The notes under the pieces: generated by a model
What the model was told of the DNA's origin: nothing
What the model saw: the letters and a program-made list of their open reading frames with translations, nothing else
Database searches by the model: none
Made by a program: the position numbers and the translations under genes
In this document: positions 1 through 11,800 of the stretch, one piece after another
Numbering within the stretch: the first letter of the stretch is position 1
Layout: every line of letters begins with the position of its first letter
Assembly (NCBI RefSeq): GCF_003073045.1
Contig: NC_037598.1
Span: forward strand, 24,613,822-24,677,821
Direction of reading: 5' to 3'
Source: Pomacea canaliculata
Taxonomy: Eukaryota > Mollusca > Gastropoda > Architaenioglossa > Ampullariidae
Length of the DNA: 64,000 bases

Positions 1-3000
1 AACAGGTTCATATGCCAAACAAAATAAATGACCACGAAGGTTAAGGGCTACTGCTCCTGAACTTTTCATTGGAAAATCTGCTAGAGAAGACCAGGAATTG
101 GAACGAGGATCTATCTTCTCTACACCTTGTAGTCTTGGGTTCTTGGGCCTGAAATATAAAGGGTCAGATTAAGCTTAGATTTTTATCCTCATGGTTGCAA
201 CTCCACACACCACCCTTTATATACAGCAGAGAACAAAGAAAATCGCAGATTTCAGGCAAAATCAACCTTTGTATTACTTAAAAATAAGTGTTTAATGATG
301 TATTTACCTTCATAATATTTTTATTATAAAATGTGCCACCTTCTGGGGATAATTAATTCACCAGACTCACCCTGTCCGGGGTTGCAAGAACCCTCCTATA
401 ACAACGATCATGGCCTGTGTACTACGCTGCTGCTTAGGCATCTTTAGCTGACTTTCCACAACCTCTTTCAAAACTGGAAAGAAACAGAAGAAATCTTTTA
501 CTCTCATAAAACCACTTATGCCCAAGCAAACATGTAGTCAGACTAATTTTAATTTAAAAGGAAAAAACACTAAATCAATTGCAAAGTTGCCTTGCAACCT
601 TGTGACTTTCTTTTGCAAGAATATTAACCACTTTTGGACTTTGCCAAATAAGTACTACCACAGCATGCATATTGTCCATACATTTTCCTGAGATGACAAA
701 TGAAACAAAAGCAGTAATAATTATGTATAACATTGCATATTCTCATGATGCACATAAATCTATTTTTTAAATGATTACTTCACATGTAAGCTACATGTTT
801 ACATATATATTTGTCCTTGTAATCAATGTTGTAAAATGCAATCAGTTTATTTACATAGCATCTTATCCAACAAACAAAGGTGAACCCAAGGCACTCACAT
901 ACATGAAGTTTCTAGGAGCACACACTTATCAGTAGGCATCAAACCCACCTTACAAATTCATTCATCATCATTCAATCATAACCACTCTCTCTCTCTCACA
1001 CACACATAGGTGGAGGAAACCACCCACGATCAGCCCTGTAAACAGGTGCCACATTTACAAAGAGATACACTGGAGTTCAAATATAAACCTACAACATCTG
1101 ATTCTTAATGCAGTAACGCTGCCCTGGTTATGGTACATGTATAACCATTAAACAATTGTCTCAAAATGCTTACAACAATATACCAGCGTAAAAACTGTCG
1201 GCATGTATTACTGGATACTAAAGGTAAATGTTTTCCCAAAGGGAGTTCCCCCAAGTTTAAACGTTAACTAACCTGGATCTGCCAGCAAGCGACTATTACT
1301 CTCAAGGAACTGTCTCCGACATTCTGCCGATGTGCTTGCCAAGTTTACCCGACGTAGCAGTCTTTGTCAGGTTATCAATTCGACTATCATAGCTGTGGTT
1401 CACCCATCGCATAACTGCTTCCAAAACAACGTCTTCACCTTTGTAGCCTGCAGTGACCAACACAAAAAATAAAATTCATGAATAGCCTTAAAAGCACCTG
1501 CAGCAAAATATATTTATGGATTTAGCATGTATGGACAAAACATGCCAGCAAATGACATTACTGCACAGGGTATTCTACAAACCAACTGTTATATGAAGGG
1601 ATTGTATAGGTCTCGGACCATTTAGAAGCCCTTCCCCATTACAATTCTTTCCTTTGACTATATCACAGCAGCACGAATGCTCTCCCCTCCTAGTACAAAA
1701 GCAGAGATGACCATTGACCAATAGTGTTCTCTATTTTCATTTGATTCTCGATTCAATGCCACAGCCAAGTTTAATTTACACTTGATACACAGTTATTAGT
1801 TCTAAATTGGTTGTTTGGGTTGGTGGAAAAGTGCTTTCATCCCATGATGATTTTTGTGCTATGAAGGGAGAAAACGTGGAGAGCAAACTGGCATACTAGG
1901 AGAAGCCAGCCCAGTGAACAGGTGTCAAATAACGTGTCCTGAGATGAGATCTGAGTCTAAAGCCTCTTACCGCAGTAGTGACAAGTGGTTAACCACACTT
2001 GAAGAAGCTTTTTACGTCCTATGATCTGCCCTCTTTTACCAATTTTAAAAACAGAAAAAAAATTATACTGAAACTATTTGTATTTATTTTTGCATATTTC
2101 TACTATTTTAAAAGACATGTTGGGGGAAAAGCAAAATCATCTCAATACCATGTCCATTAAATAGTAACAAACTGGGTCAACTGAATACACTTAATGCAAA
2201 TATTAAAAACTCACCGAGTGTGATGTCCCTGAATTTCAGAATCTTTAATAGCCGTTCAAAAGATAAAGTAAGAAAACTCTGGAGTCAACACAATTGCTGG
2301 AAATCGTTGTTTCAGAAGCTGTTCACTCTGTATTTGTAACATGTCACAATGATACCTCTCTGCAAATTCCCAGACACCTGTCACAGGAGACACTAAAGCA
2401 TGAGCAGGATACAAAGCTTGATTATTAGTGTCTGTTCCTCAGAATGAAATTAGGTTCCACACCATCCATTTGCACTTTAATTGTCCATAAATTCTGATGC
2501 ACCAAATGTGCGCTATGCAGTCACAAGTATTCTCTAACCACATAATATACCTAAAACAAAACCATTCACACAATACAATGCATCGTTTGAAAATCCACTA
2601 ACTCATTAGAGATGCTTAATAACTGCAGACAAAAAGAAACTCGTCATCATTCTTCTAACCATGTGGTCGTTCTTCACTAGTTGCTTACATCTGGCCTGAC
2701 AAGTACCTTCATCTCACTTCACTGAATCAAATTCTTTTTTTCTTTTTTTTTTTTGCCAGACGTTGAAGGCTTAACCTTTAAATTTAGCTCAAGAATTAGT
2801 TTTCATAAAAGCAATTCTTTATTACGAAGCATAGCTGTACTTATAAAAGAAGAAAATTTCAGGAAAATTTGTGTCTTTACCTAAACAGTTGGCAGGTTCA
2901 AGCTGCTGTTCCATAAACTTAGCACACAGATCCTTCACATCTGTCATTTGCCACTGGTCTGCTACAACTATCAGGTATTGTACACCTTCCTTAGTCACTA

Positions 3001-5354
3001 GACATGAAAACAATGTCCCCTGTATTGGTAACCTACTCAAAGAGAATCCTCCGAATAATGCTTACATTTACCAAAAAATCTTACTTTAATCCTATATAAA
3101 TCCTAATGTTCAATGAGATGAAGATTAACTACTGTGAAGGGAATTTTAAAGCATTAAACAAAGAAAAAAATTCCATAAGTTCATATCACTTTCAATTGCC
3201 ATTTATGCTACTCAGAAACATATCACGAATACTGTATCACCTGCTAATCATCTTAGTGCTGAAGTTCAAGTTTTCAAATATTACTATTAAAAAATGTCAT
3301 TTACCATTCAACTGCCCAGTATACATATAATCCACCAGACTTGCTGCACTTTCTGCTGAAACTGATTCAAGCGTCACCTCCAAAGTATGGTGCTCCTTAA
3401 AGTGGTCCACAAACATAGCCCTAAAGTATTCACTGCTTATGGCAAGGATGCTTCGATGGGCAAAGATCATTTGATCTTCTATCTGAAACACATAGCATGA
3501 GAAATGAAGACTAAACATGAACTAACAGCACTTTTAGTAAAAAGAAAAAAAATGTAACTCCCATTACAGTGCACACACTGTTGTGAAATGCTAGCTATTA
3601 GACACTGAAATTAAGTCCTGTGCACAGAAAGATCTTAGTCATGGTGTAATGTTATCTTAGAAATGTACCAATATATGATCAAAGCTTTTATGTTGGCTGT
3701 AGTCTTGAAAACTTAAGACCACCCGATAATGTACCAATCTATGTGTATACCTGTTTTGGAAAGGTTTTAAACTAAAGTATCTAAAGAACTTAAAACGAAT
3801 TATTTGCTATAATTAAGGTATTGCCTAAACAATAGAGTTTTACAGTTCTGTAAATATCTTACTCATCCCATTTTTAAGTCTCTTTTCTATGTTAGCTTTC
3901 ACACTGTTTGATAATCTTGTTTTCTACTCCTTATAATGGTTCTTAACGATTCCAGTTTACAATAAGATCCCAGTCTTTTGACCCTACCATATCTTGTAAT
4001 TCATCAAATCACTCCAAACAGTTAAACATAATGATCAGTAATAACAATAATTTATACTGCAGACTTAAACACCTATTAACCAGTTCAAACAGTATGGTTA
4101 CAGAATTAAAATTATCGTTTACCTTCAAAACAACATCATACAAAATTCCCTTTGTCCGAAAATCTTGAAGATTAGCTAGCACATTATTACCAGCATTTTT
4201 GTTAATGATGTGCATGCCACCCTCTTCTTCTTTTGTAACAAGTTTATTCCTGCAACACAAATAAATAGAGCTTTTAATGGTACACAAACAAGAAAAAAAG
4301 ACACATTTACAGAACAAAATTTTTTACATTATTTAATGGGGAGTGATGACTAAATTCCCTTAGTAATATGGATTTAACATTAAAGTGAAAAATTCTTAAT
4401 TTAGTGACTTTAAAATAAAATATAAAAGTAAATATTAGTGATAATTAGCTTTTCTGATCACAAATCAGTGGCATATAACAACTTCAATACCATTACACTC
4501 TGCTACATTTCACTAAAGAAATCTACTTCTATAATAACGTACAGACATCCTTCTAATGGTTGAAACTGTAATTTGCTATGTAAAGCCTGAAAGAAAGTAG
4601 ATACACTCATCAACACTATCCCCTAAATATGCAAACATTGAAACAAACATGGAAACAATTTTTTCCATATTTTTACTAGGGTGTCTTATATTCCAAAATT
4701 AAGCTTTCTACAATACAAAAATAAGAATGAAAATGATGACCAAAAAAAATGACCTTACAGTTGTCACAGAGGTGTTAGAGATCTCACTTCATCTCATGGT
4801 CAGCTTTTGTGAGGGTGTGCCCACCTCCTCTCCCTCATTGCCTTACCCTCCCACTCCTCATTGTCTAGCCTGCACGCCTTTGTGCACGCCTTTGTGTTCA
4901 GACACCACTGCTCTAAACAGCAGGCTATTTGCCACCCTCCCCCCAAATAAAAAAGCTACAGTAAGACAGAATAAGGTGTAATACTTATATCTTTACTATC
5001 GGTATATACAAAATGAATGAGTGTGTAATGTGATCTCAACTTATTTATTTGTGGTGTATGTACCCACTGTAAATTTTCAGAAATAACGTTCATCTTGAAT
5101 GACCCTTAAAGCCATTAAAATAGATTCCTGACATTTGTGACCAGATTTACAGATTTAAAAAAAGCTGGATGTTATCCAGCTCATTTAGCTTATTTTCCTT
5201 AAACTTTAAAATTGTACTACAAATTTAATCTGTTATATTTATTTCTCATATGCGGTAGAGTTAACACAAATAAAAATTAGTTTTTACAGTTCCTTGCTTA
5301 GTTTAATTCAAGATTTGAAGGCTTTTAATAAAAGTCTTACCTGGTTTGCTGCAT
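1..5354 (-). CDS. BTB-BACK-kelch protein, 5' part (kelch-like family)
   Basis: Eight coding exons read leftward: 5354-5341 (start ATG), 4249-4123, 3482-3305, 2997-2881, 2377-2215, 1447-1273, 473-371, and 148 to beyond the left edge. All join with GT-AG sites and matching phases. Exons 2 to 4 give the BTB domain (YDVVLK, then HRSILAISSEYFRAMF, then VADQWQMTDVKDLCAKF). Exons 5 and 6 give BACK (GVWEFAERYHCDMLQ, AVMRWVNHS). Exon 7 starts the kelch part (MIVVIGGF) and exon 8 has a kelch blade (VEKIDPRSNSW, HLFCLA). Such proteins are usually Cullin-3 E3 ligase adaptors, with BTB binding cullin and kelch binding substrate; that is family knowledge. Two exons each carry one surplus base (near 2275 and 1355), after which the domain continues in the next frame. 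The alternative start is the ATG in exon 2. The exact family member was not identified. Confidence 0.88.
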
Positions 5355-6285
5355 ATCTTTCGGTCATCCAACTCAAAAATTGTGTAAGGTAGTCCCACTT
5401 TTATTTTTTCATAATAGGCCATTCTGGATCATCCCACAACCTTCCAGAACACATGCAATGATGAAGGAATTTTGGTATTACACTATATAGCTTCTCGTGA
5501 CATTTATGACTCATATAACTGGCTTAAGTCTTTTGAAAGGTTCACAAAGTACTTTTCTACTAATAGCATCACTAGTAATTGTGCTGTCAGAAGTGATTGG
5601 AGATTTCCCAAATGACTAACATATTTGTCATAGATCCGCTCAAATCTACAAAGATTGTAATGTACATATCCCTAGAATATAAAATATAAATAATTAACTG
5701 ACATAATGAGTCACGTACTGCGCTAAATATATAGTGGTAATAACCAAATAATACACTTATTTGTGTGAAACGTAATGAAAGTGTGATATTTTCAAAATTA
5801 ATAAAAAGTAAGGCTTCTAATAAAATCGAAAATAAAATTAAGAATTACCTTTCTTTTAAAGACGGAACAAATTTAGTCTTCACAGATGATTAACTAGTAC
5901 TGTTGTTTATTATCTGCGATCGCGTCCAGATACAGATTCATGGTCACACCAAATGTTGTCTCCCAAACAGTCGGTTGGCTGGTGACGGAGCGGTGAGCAG
6001 ACGATACCTACACCAAGGATTATGAGTTCAAATGTCGCTCACTGCACACATAATGTCTCCCTCCATATTCACCTTGGTACAAAGCTGGTATATTTTTGCT
6101 ATAGAGACAGCTGTCGGCTCTGTCCCAAGAATGCAACCGTCTATCAAAACGTCTTTATCCTCAATCTCTCGCATTACGACCTAGGCCCTTTTGACGCTGC
6201 ATGCCGGGAGTTTTTGACCTAACGACGTACTACGGGAATTCCCGAGACATAATAATAAGCGCAAACTCACTCCCTCCATGCTCTT
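5355..6285. other. Upstream region of the kelch-like gene; no gene seen
   Basis: AT-rich up to about 5900, then more GC. It should hold the promoter and 5' UTR of the minus-strand kelch-like gene, but no clear TATA box was found. A stretch near 5965-6045 has weak resemblance to RNA polymerase III A and B boxes and may be a decayed SINE head; this is not certain. Confidence 0.4.
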
Positions 6286-7590
6286 TAAGCGGCGGGCACA
6301 CGAGAAGCAAAAAGCGCGAAACTTTTCCGAAGCAACCCTGCTTTTCCTGCTTGCCGTGTGACCACCACTGCAAGCTATCCCCAAAGCGGCTTCGTAAGCC
6401 TGCTTGGCTTCAGCTTGCGGCCTGCTTCGCGCTTTAGAACCTGTTCTACTTTTCCACGCGTTTCCACATGGCTGTGAAAGCAACAGGGCCTCTGGCGAAC
6501 CTCAGCGAGGACCAGACCGTTCATTTGATCGAATTAATTAACTCCCATAGCGAGCTATGGGATTCAAGACGGCCTAAATATAGGCACAAACAATTTAAGA
6601 CCGAAACAGCGTTCGTGTGTGTGACCAGCGGTCCCCCACAAGCCAGCTTATCAAGCAGCCCGCAAGAAGGCTCGGAAAAGCGCTGCTTCGAAAGCCAAGC
6701 TTGCGAAGCCGCTTTTGGCTTCTCGTGTGTCCGCACCTTAAGCGGCGGGCACACGAGAAGCAAAAAGCGCGAAACTTTTCCGAAGCAACCCTGCTTTTCC
6801 TGCTTGCCGTGTGACCACCACTGCAAGCTATCCCCAAAGCGGCTTCGTAAGCCTGCTTGGCTTCAGCTTGCGGCCTGCTTCGCGCTTTAGAACCTGTTCT
6901 ACTTTTCCACGCGTTTCCACATGGCTGTGAAAGCAACAGGGCCTCTGGCGAACCTCAGCGAGGACCAGACCGTTCATTTGATCGAATTAATTAACTCCCA
7001 TAGCGAGCTATGGGATTCAAGACGGCCTAAATATAGGCACAAACAATTTAAGACCGAAACAGCGTTCGTGTGTGTGACCAGCGGTCCCCCACAAGCCAGC
7101 TTATCAAGCAGCCCGCAAGAAGGCTCGGAAAAGCGCTGCTTCGAAAGCCAAGCTTGCGAAGCCGCTTTTGGCTTCTCGTGTGTCCGCACCTTTAAGCGGC
7201 GGACACACGAGAAGCCAAAAGCACGAAACTTTTCCGAAGCAACCCTGCTTTTCCTGCTTGCCGTGTGACCACCACTGCAAGCTATCCCCAAAGCGGCTTC
7301 GTAAGCCTGCTTGGCTTTAGCTTGCGGCCTGCTTCGCGCTTTAGAACCTGTTCTACTTTTCCACGCGTTTCCACATGGCTGTGAAAGCAACAGGGCCTCT
7401 GGCGAACCTCAGCGAGGACCAGACCGTTCATTTGATCGAATTAATTAACTCCCATAGCGAGCTATGGGACTCGAGACGGCCTAAATATAGGCACAAACAA
7501 TTTAAGACCGAAACAGCTTTCGAAGCAGCGCTTGCGGGCTGCTTGATAAGCTGGCTTGTAGGGGGCCGCTGGTCACACACACGAAGGTCA
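6286..7590 (+). mobile_element. Three tandem copies of a non-autonomous DNA element (Harbinger-like?)
   Basis: Copies begin at 6286, 6739 and 7193, a period of 453-454 bp, and are nearly identical. Each starts with GCGGCGGRCACACGAGAAGC; copies 1 and 2 end with its inverse complement (GCTTCTCGTGTGTCCGC), so neighbours meet head to tail across a short TTAA/TTTAA joint. Each copy holds an open stretch (from 6468, 6921 and 7375) whose peptide has LIELINSHSELWDSRRPKY, resembling the first helices of a MADF DNA-binding domain. MADF/Myb-like partner proteins are known from PIF/Harbinger transposons, and a 3-bp TAA/TTA target fits; that family assignment is inference. Composition is much more GC-rich than the surroundings. 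In copy 3 the last part from about 7517 is inverted and the right end is missing. No transposase is present. Confidence 0.6.
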
Positions 7591-8180
7591 TCGACAGCAA
7601 GGGAAAGGGAGAGCTTAGTCGTGAAACAAATACCTAGATACTTATACATGTTAACAACCTCCATCTTTTCTTTACCATAATACCAACATTCCTTTGATGC
7701 TAGAAATCCGCCTTTCCGGAACACGATGACCTTTGTTTTTTTGAGGTTCACAAACATGCCAAAACGTTAAGCATAATTTTTTAAAATGTTAAGCTGCGTT
7801 TGGAGACCATTAACAGAGTATGATGCAAGGACATCATCAGCAAAGAGCAGTAAGAGTATCTGTAATATATCATGAACCAGTTGGATGCCATGAATACCAT
7901 TCTGAGACACGTCTGCAGCTAACTGATTGATGAAGAACGTAAAGAGACAATTGAAATACTCAGTGCAATCATTATTACATCTTACGCAGGCTTTGATATT
8001 TTGGTACATACTTTTTAAAATTGCCTCCGACTCCCAGATTACATAAAACATGCCATAGTTTGTTTCGATTAACCATATCGAACGCCTTTCTGAAATCTAC
8101 GAAACATACATATACCTTACCCGATCTTTTCAGTAAATATCGCTGTATGATAGCATACAGCATAAAGATATTATCGACAG

Positions 8181-8438
8181 TGGTGGTGGCGGTGGCGGTG
8201 TCTGGTGGCTGGTGGCTGGTGGCTGATGGATGATGGATGATGATGTAGTTTTATAACGCGCAAGTCTCCGCATCACAGAGACACGCTCAATGCGCGGTGA
8301 TCCCAGCAGCCACCAAACTGCAGGTCAAATGATCAACTTCAAATAATTTTAAACAAGTGAGTCTTAAGATTTTTCTTAAAGATGCAAGACTATCAGACTC
8401 CATGGTCGAGAGGGGAAGCGAGTTCCACAGAAGCGGGG
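8181..8438 (-). mobile_element. 3' end of an L2/CR1-like LINE inserted in the RT gene
   Basis: Reading on minus from 8438, the peptide LLWNSLPLSTMES, followed by an SLRKILRLTCLKLF stretch, is the usual C-terminus of L2/CR1-type ORF2. It is followed by a short 3' UTR with a GCGCAAGTC/CGCATTGAGCG-like tail and then a (CCA/TCA)n microsatellite. The host RT reads GHST just before and VDNIFMLYA just after, so this is a clean 5'-truncated insertion. CCACT at both edges may be its target duplication. Confidence 0.65.
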
Positions 8439-8734
8439 AAGTGGAATGCCCTTCCCTAAAACCACTCTGTTCCTCAGCTATCTTATCATTTTCCTCTGCC
8501 CATCTTGTTAGTCTCAGGTTCAGGATATATGCAAACAGTTTACTAACTGTACTGATTAGCGATATCCCTCTATAATTGTCCGGACAATCTCGGTCCCCAG
8601 ATTTAAATAAAGGGACGATCATCGCGCCACTCCAGGGTAATCCCCGTTGTCAAAAATTTTGTTAAATAAAGTCACTAGGTACCTTAGGATATGGTCCTGA
8701 CAGGCTTTTAACATTTCAGCAAGTATTCCATCAG

Positions 8735-8743
8735 GCCCCGGAG
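8735..8743. repeat. Left 9-bp target duplication of the MULE
   Basis: GCCCCGGAG here is repeated exactly at 19789-19797, immediately outside the two inverted ends. Removing the element and one copy restores a LINE codon series NKAPGPDG, which confirms the insertion point. Nine base pairs is the usual target duplication size of Mutator-type transposons. Confidence 0.9.
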
Positions 8744-8821
8744 GCGTATCTTTTTTTCTTGAACAGTGAAGCAACTTCGGAAGCCTTCGGAACTTCGGAA
8801 GCCTTCGGAAGCGTGACGTCA
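8744..8821 (+). repeat. Left terminal inverted repeat of the MULE
   Basis: Starts GCGTATCTTTTTTTCTTGAA and runs through tandem CTTCGGAAGC motifs to TGACGTCA. Its inverse complement lies at 19711-19788 with one difference in 78 positions (8773-8774 region, GCAAC against GAAAC). The inner half is made of repeated TTCGGAAG palindromic units. Confidence 0.92.
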
Positions 8822-8889
8822 CACTTCCGAGACGACCATTTGAGTTACAATCCCCGCCAGGTGGGCTAATTTTTTAGTGTGATCTTAAG

Positions 8890-11800
8890 ATGGCATCAAC
8901 AGGAGTCAACGATCGGGGCTTGCCTGTTATGAATGATCATGCCTGCAGTGAGCAGCAACTTAAGTGTGTGCAAGTAAGTGTTAATTTTTATCCCAAGAAA
9001 TGATGTAAAAATGCAAAGCGCGTGAAAATCGGCCACATGTACGTCGATCACATTTCGACAGCACTGAATTTAAAGTCACACGCTCGCACAAGCAAATAGT
9101 AAGAAGATCATATCCCCTCACAAACTTCTTTTGAAATCGGTTCATACGAGAAAGAGTGAAGAAGATAATATATACTGGCAAAATTTTTAATTAAAAAAAA
9201 TCCGATTTATACTGACTGAACACACAGGCATGCACACACACTCGCACGCATAGGCAATTAAATGGTCTAATCGACCAGACCTATCGGAATATCATACATT
9301 TATATAAAGACTAATGTGGAAACCGAGTGTTTTACTAATTAATATATAAATATTGTGATAAGTTGTAACATCCAAGTATACAATGCATCTTATAATTGTA
9401 AAGACAGAATGACGAATACCAATTTGCTGTGAGTCAAATCAAACAGTTAGCATGTGTGTGTGTTAAAAGTATTCTGAAGACATAACTGAATGTAAGCATA
9501 AGGAAATGTAGTACTATGTACACACAAATATAGAAATATATAAAGAAATTGATTGCAAGGTCATTGACACACATACCCAGATTTCCCCCTTTTCCAGATA
9601 TGTTTCACCATTACCAAAATATAAAACGTTTATATATCTTCATTAGGATTGTACAACAAAATATGAATATTAATTATATATCTAAAAGATGTATAAGTAT
9701 CATGATTTAACAGTGGAGATCACAGTCATAACCGCTTTTTAAACAAATAGCTATCAAAATCAGTTACACTTATTTATAACACTTGAATAGCCAAATGCTC
9801 TAAAATTACAGACAAAATTCTTATCTCATTATTTTAAATTTCCAGGAGGTTTTACCACATGGCTACAGGTATAGAGTAACGGCATTTGAACCTAAATCTG
9901 AGGGAAAATTCAAATGTGAAGTCCGGCTGGCAATATTTAATGCAGATGATGCAAAACTGTGGCTTACGAAATTTCAAGAAAGAAGCAAGGTTACCTTGCG
10001 TGCTAGGTCTTGTTTGCCAGCAAAGGAGCGGGGCAAAAATATTTATAAACAATACTTCAGATGCCAGCACAATACCAACCCGGTTTCTGCTACAGCCAAC
10101 AGCCGTCTTGGTTCCAAGAATTCAAACTGTCCAGCTCTGCTAACAATTGTTGTACGGAGACAGCTTGGAAAATACAGCAGGTACTACTCTTGAAGTGTAA
10201 ATACTATGATGATCAAAAGAAAGATAATGAATATGGGCAAAGCAGTATGTTAAGTTTACACATATTTTGTCTGTTAATGTTCAAAAACAAAGTAACTACA
10301 GTCTGTATGTCATTAATTTTAATACTACCAAGCACTCCTCTTGAATTAAGAAATGTTTGTATTGTTTTAGTATGTGCATCCATGTGGATTAAAAAAATGG
10401 AACACTTCTTTTGCTCAACACTTACATAGTAAATATGGGGAAGACGACATTTGATCATTGTTGAAGCTGTGATGGGTGTATGGTTATGTAACTTTCATAG
10501 CAATGAACAGTCAGTGAGATGTTACATCCTTTTTTGCAGAGCAAAAGAACATAGACCCGCTTTTGAAAGATTTCCCTACATGCCTTCAGATTGAACACAC
10601 TCACAATCATAGTCTGTATAGTGCTGATTCTCTACGTCATAGGGATGTAAATGATGAGACAATCGCCAAATTCAAATGGCTTTTTTCAAAGGGCCACTCT
10701 CCATCTTCAGCACTTGAAATGCATCAGATGGACCTGCAAATGGAACATGGAGCCAACTATATATATCAGGCTGCTGACAGAGCTTTTTGTCCTGATGTGC
10801 AGTTTTGTTACAGGTACTTAACATCTGCAGCTGGTTTATCAATAGAATTAGATGTTCATAGCATTTTACACATGACTTGACCATAATTTCACCTGTTCTA
10901 CATAATCCCCAAGTCCCTAGTGTTTCTTTACTTGTGTATTCTTATACGTTTACTATACAATTAAAAATAAGTTCACATAAATAAATATGTGCCTTAAGCG
11001 TTAGAGCACAGTATAATTGCTAATGTTATACCCTTACAATCAAGGTTTTTGGGTTTATTATATTATAAAATTTTATCAGAAACTGCAATATTGACCCTAG
11101 TAGCATTTGGAGGAGAGGCCATATAGGACCCATGTGTGTCCCATATAGGACCCATATGAGCTATCTTATGACCATATAGGAAGCCTATATCGGCCCAACC
11201 GCCGAAAGCGCAAACAGGTCCGACCGTGGGCTGAGATGGGCTTCCTATATGGGAAGCCCATGTTAACCTAGATACCTAGATTTCCAGCTATTATTGGTAA
11301 TTTTAGGTATTTTGGCATATTCTGATTTACGTTGTTTTTAAATCAGGATATGCCAAAATTCCTAGAAAAACCAATAATATCAAATGCATCAAAATAACCC
11401 TATAAATGCCAAACAAAATGTTACAAAAAACAAACATGATTTGTCGTTTTCTGATGTTTATTGAAATTGTTAATTAAAAAACTAATTTTAAATATGCAAA
11501 AATTGTACAGCTTTACTTGTCCTCCAATTCGTTCCCCACCCCAGAACTATTTACTGACTTTAACAGTCTGTGCTCAGGTGCCCTTTCCCTTCTGCCATTC
11601 TCTCAATCCCTAGCACCAGCTAACCAGCTAGAGATCTGCGTCTGCAGTTCTGCTTCAGTAGCTTGAGGGCAAGTTTTTCGTGCAGCATCTAAAAATAGAA
11701 CAAATATAAGAATATGAACTCTGCGTAAAAATAATCACTTAATTGTAGGTCACTGACCCTAATATCCAGAACATAAGGTGAAATAAAGAAAGGTACAAGC

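Larger units (their letters stand above)
7590..8743 (-). mobile_element. Decayed LINE reverse transcriptase, 3' part
   Basis: Minus-strand fragments of a non-LTR reverse transcriptase in order: PPGPDGILAEMLK (8743-8620), NYRGISLISTVSKLFAYIL and EEQSGFREGHST (8622-8440), YVCFVDFRKAFDMV (8163-7980, the first catalytic Asp), LLFADDV (about 7850, the FADD box) and VVNMYKYLG (about 7650). Frame changes separate the pieces, so it is inactive. It is split by a 255-bp LINE end at 8181-8438 and by the MULE at 8743. Its upstream part resumes at 19798 with the linker EEVMKAINHLKLNKAPG. Clade was not assigned; YKYLG and KTKVIVFRKGG are typical of invertebrate non-LTR elements. The left end abuts the truncated third copy of the tandem element. 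Confidence 0.82.

Noticed and set aside
7975-8163. Open stretch with YVCFVDFRKAFDMV as a separate small gene
   Set aside because: It is the catalytic block of the decayed LINE reverse transcriptase; neighbours on the same strand continue the same protein.
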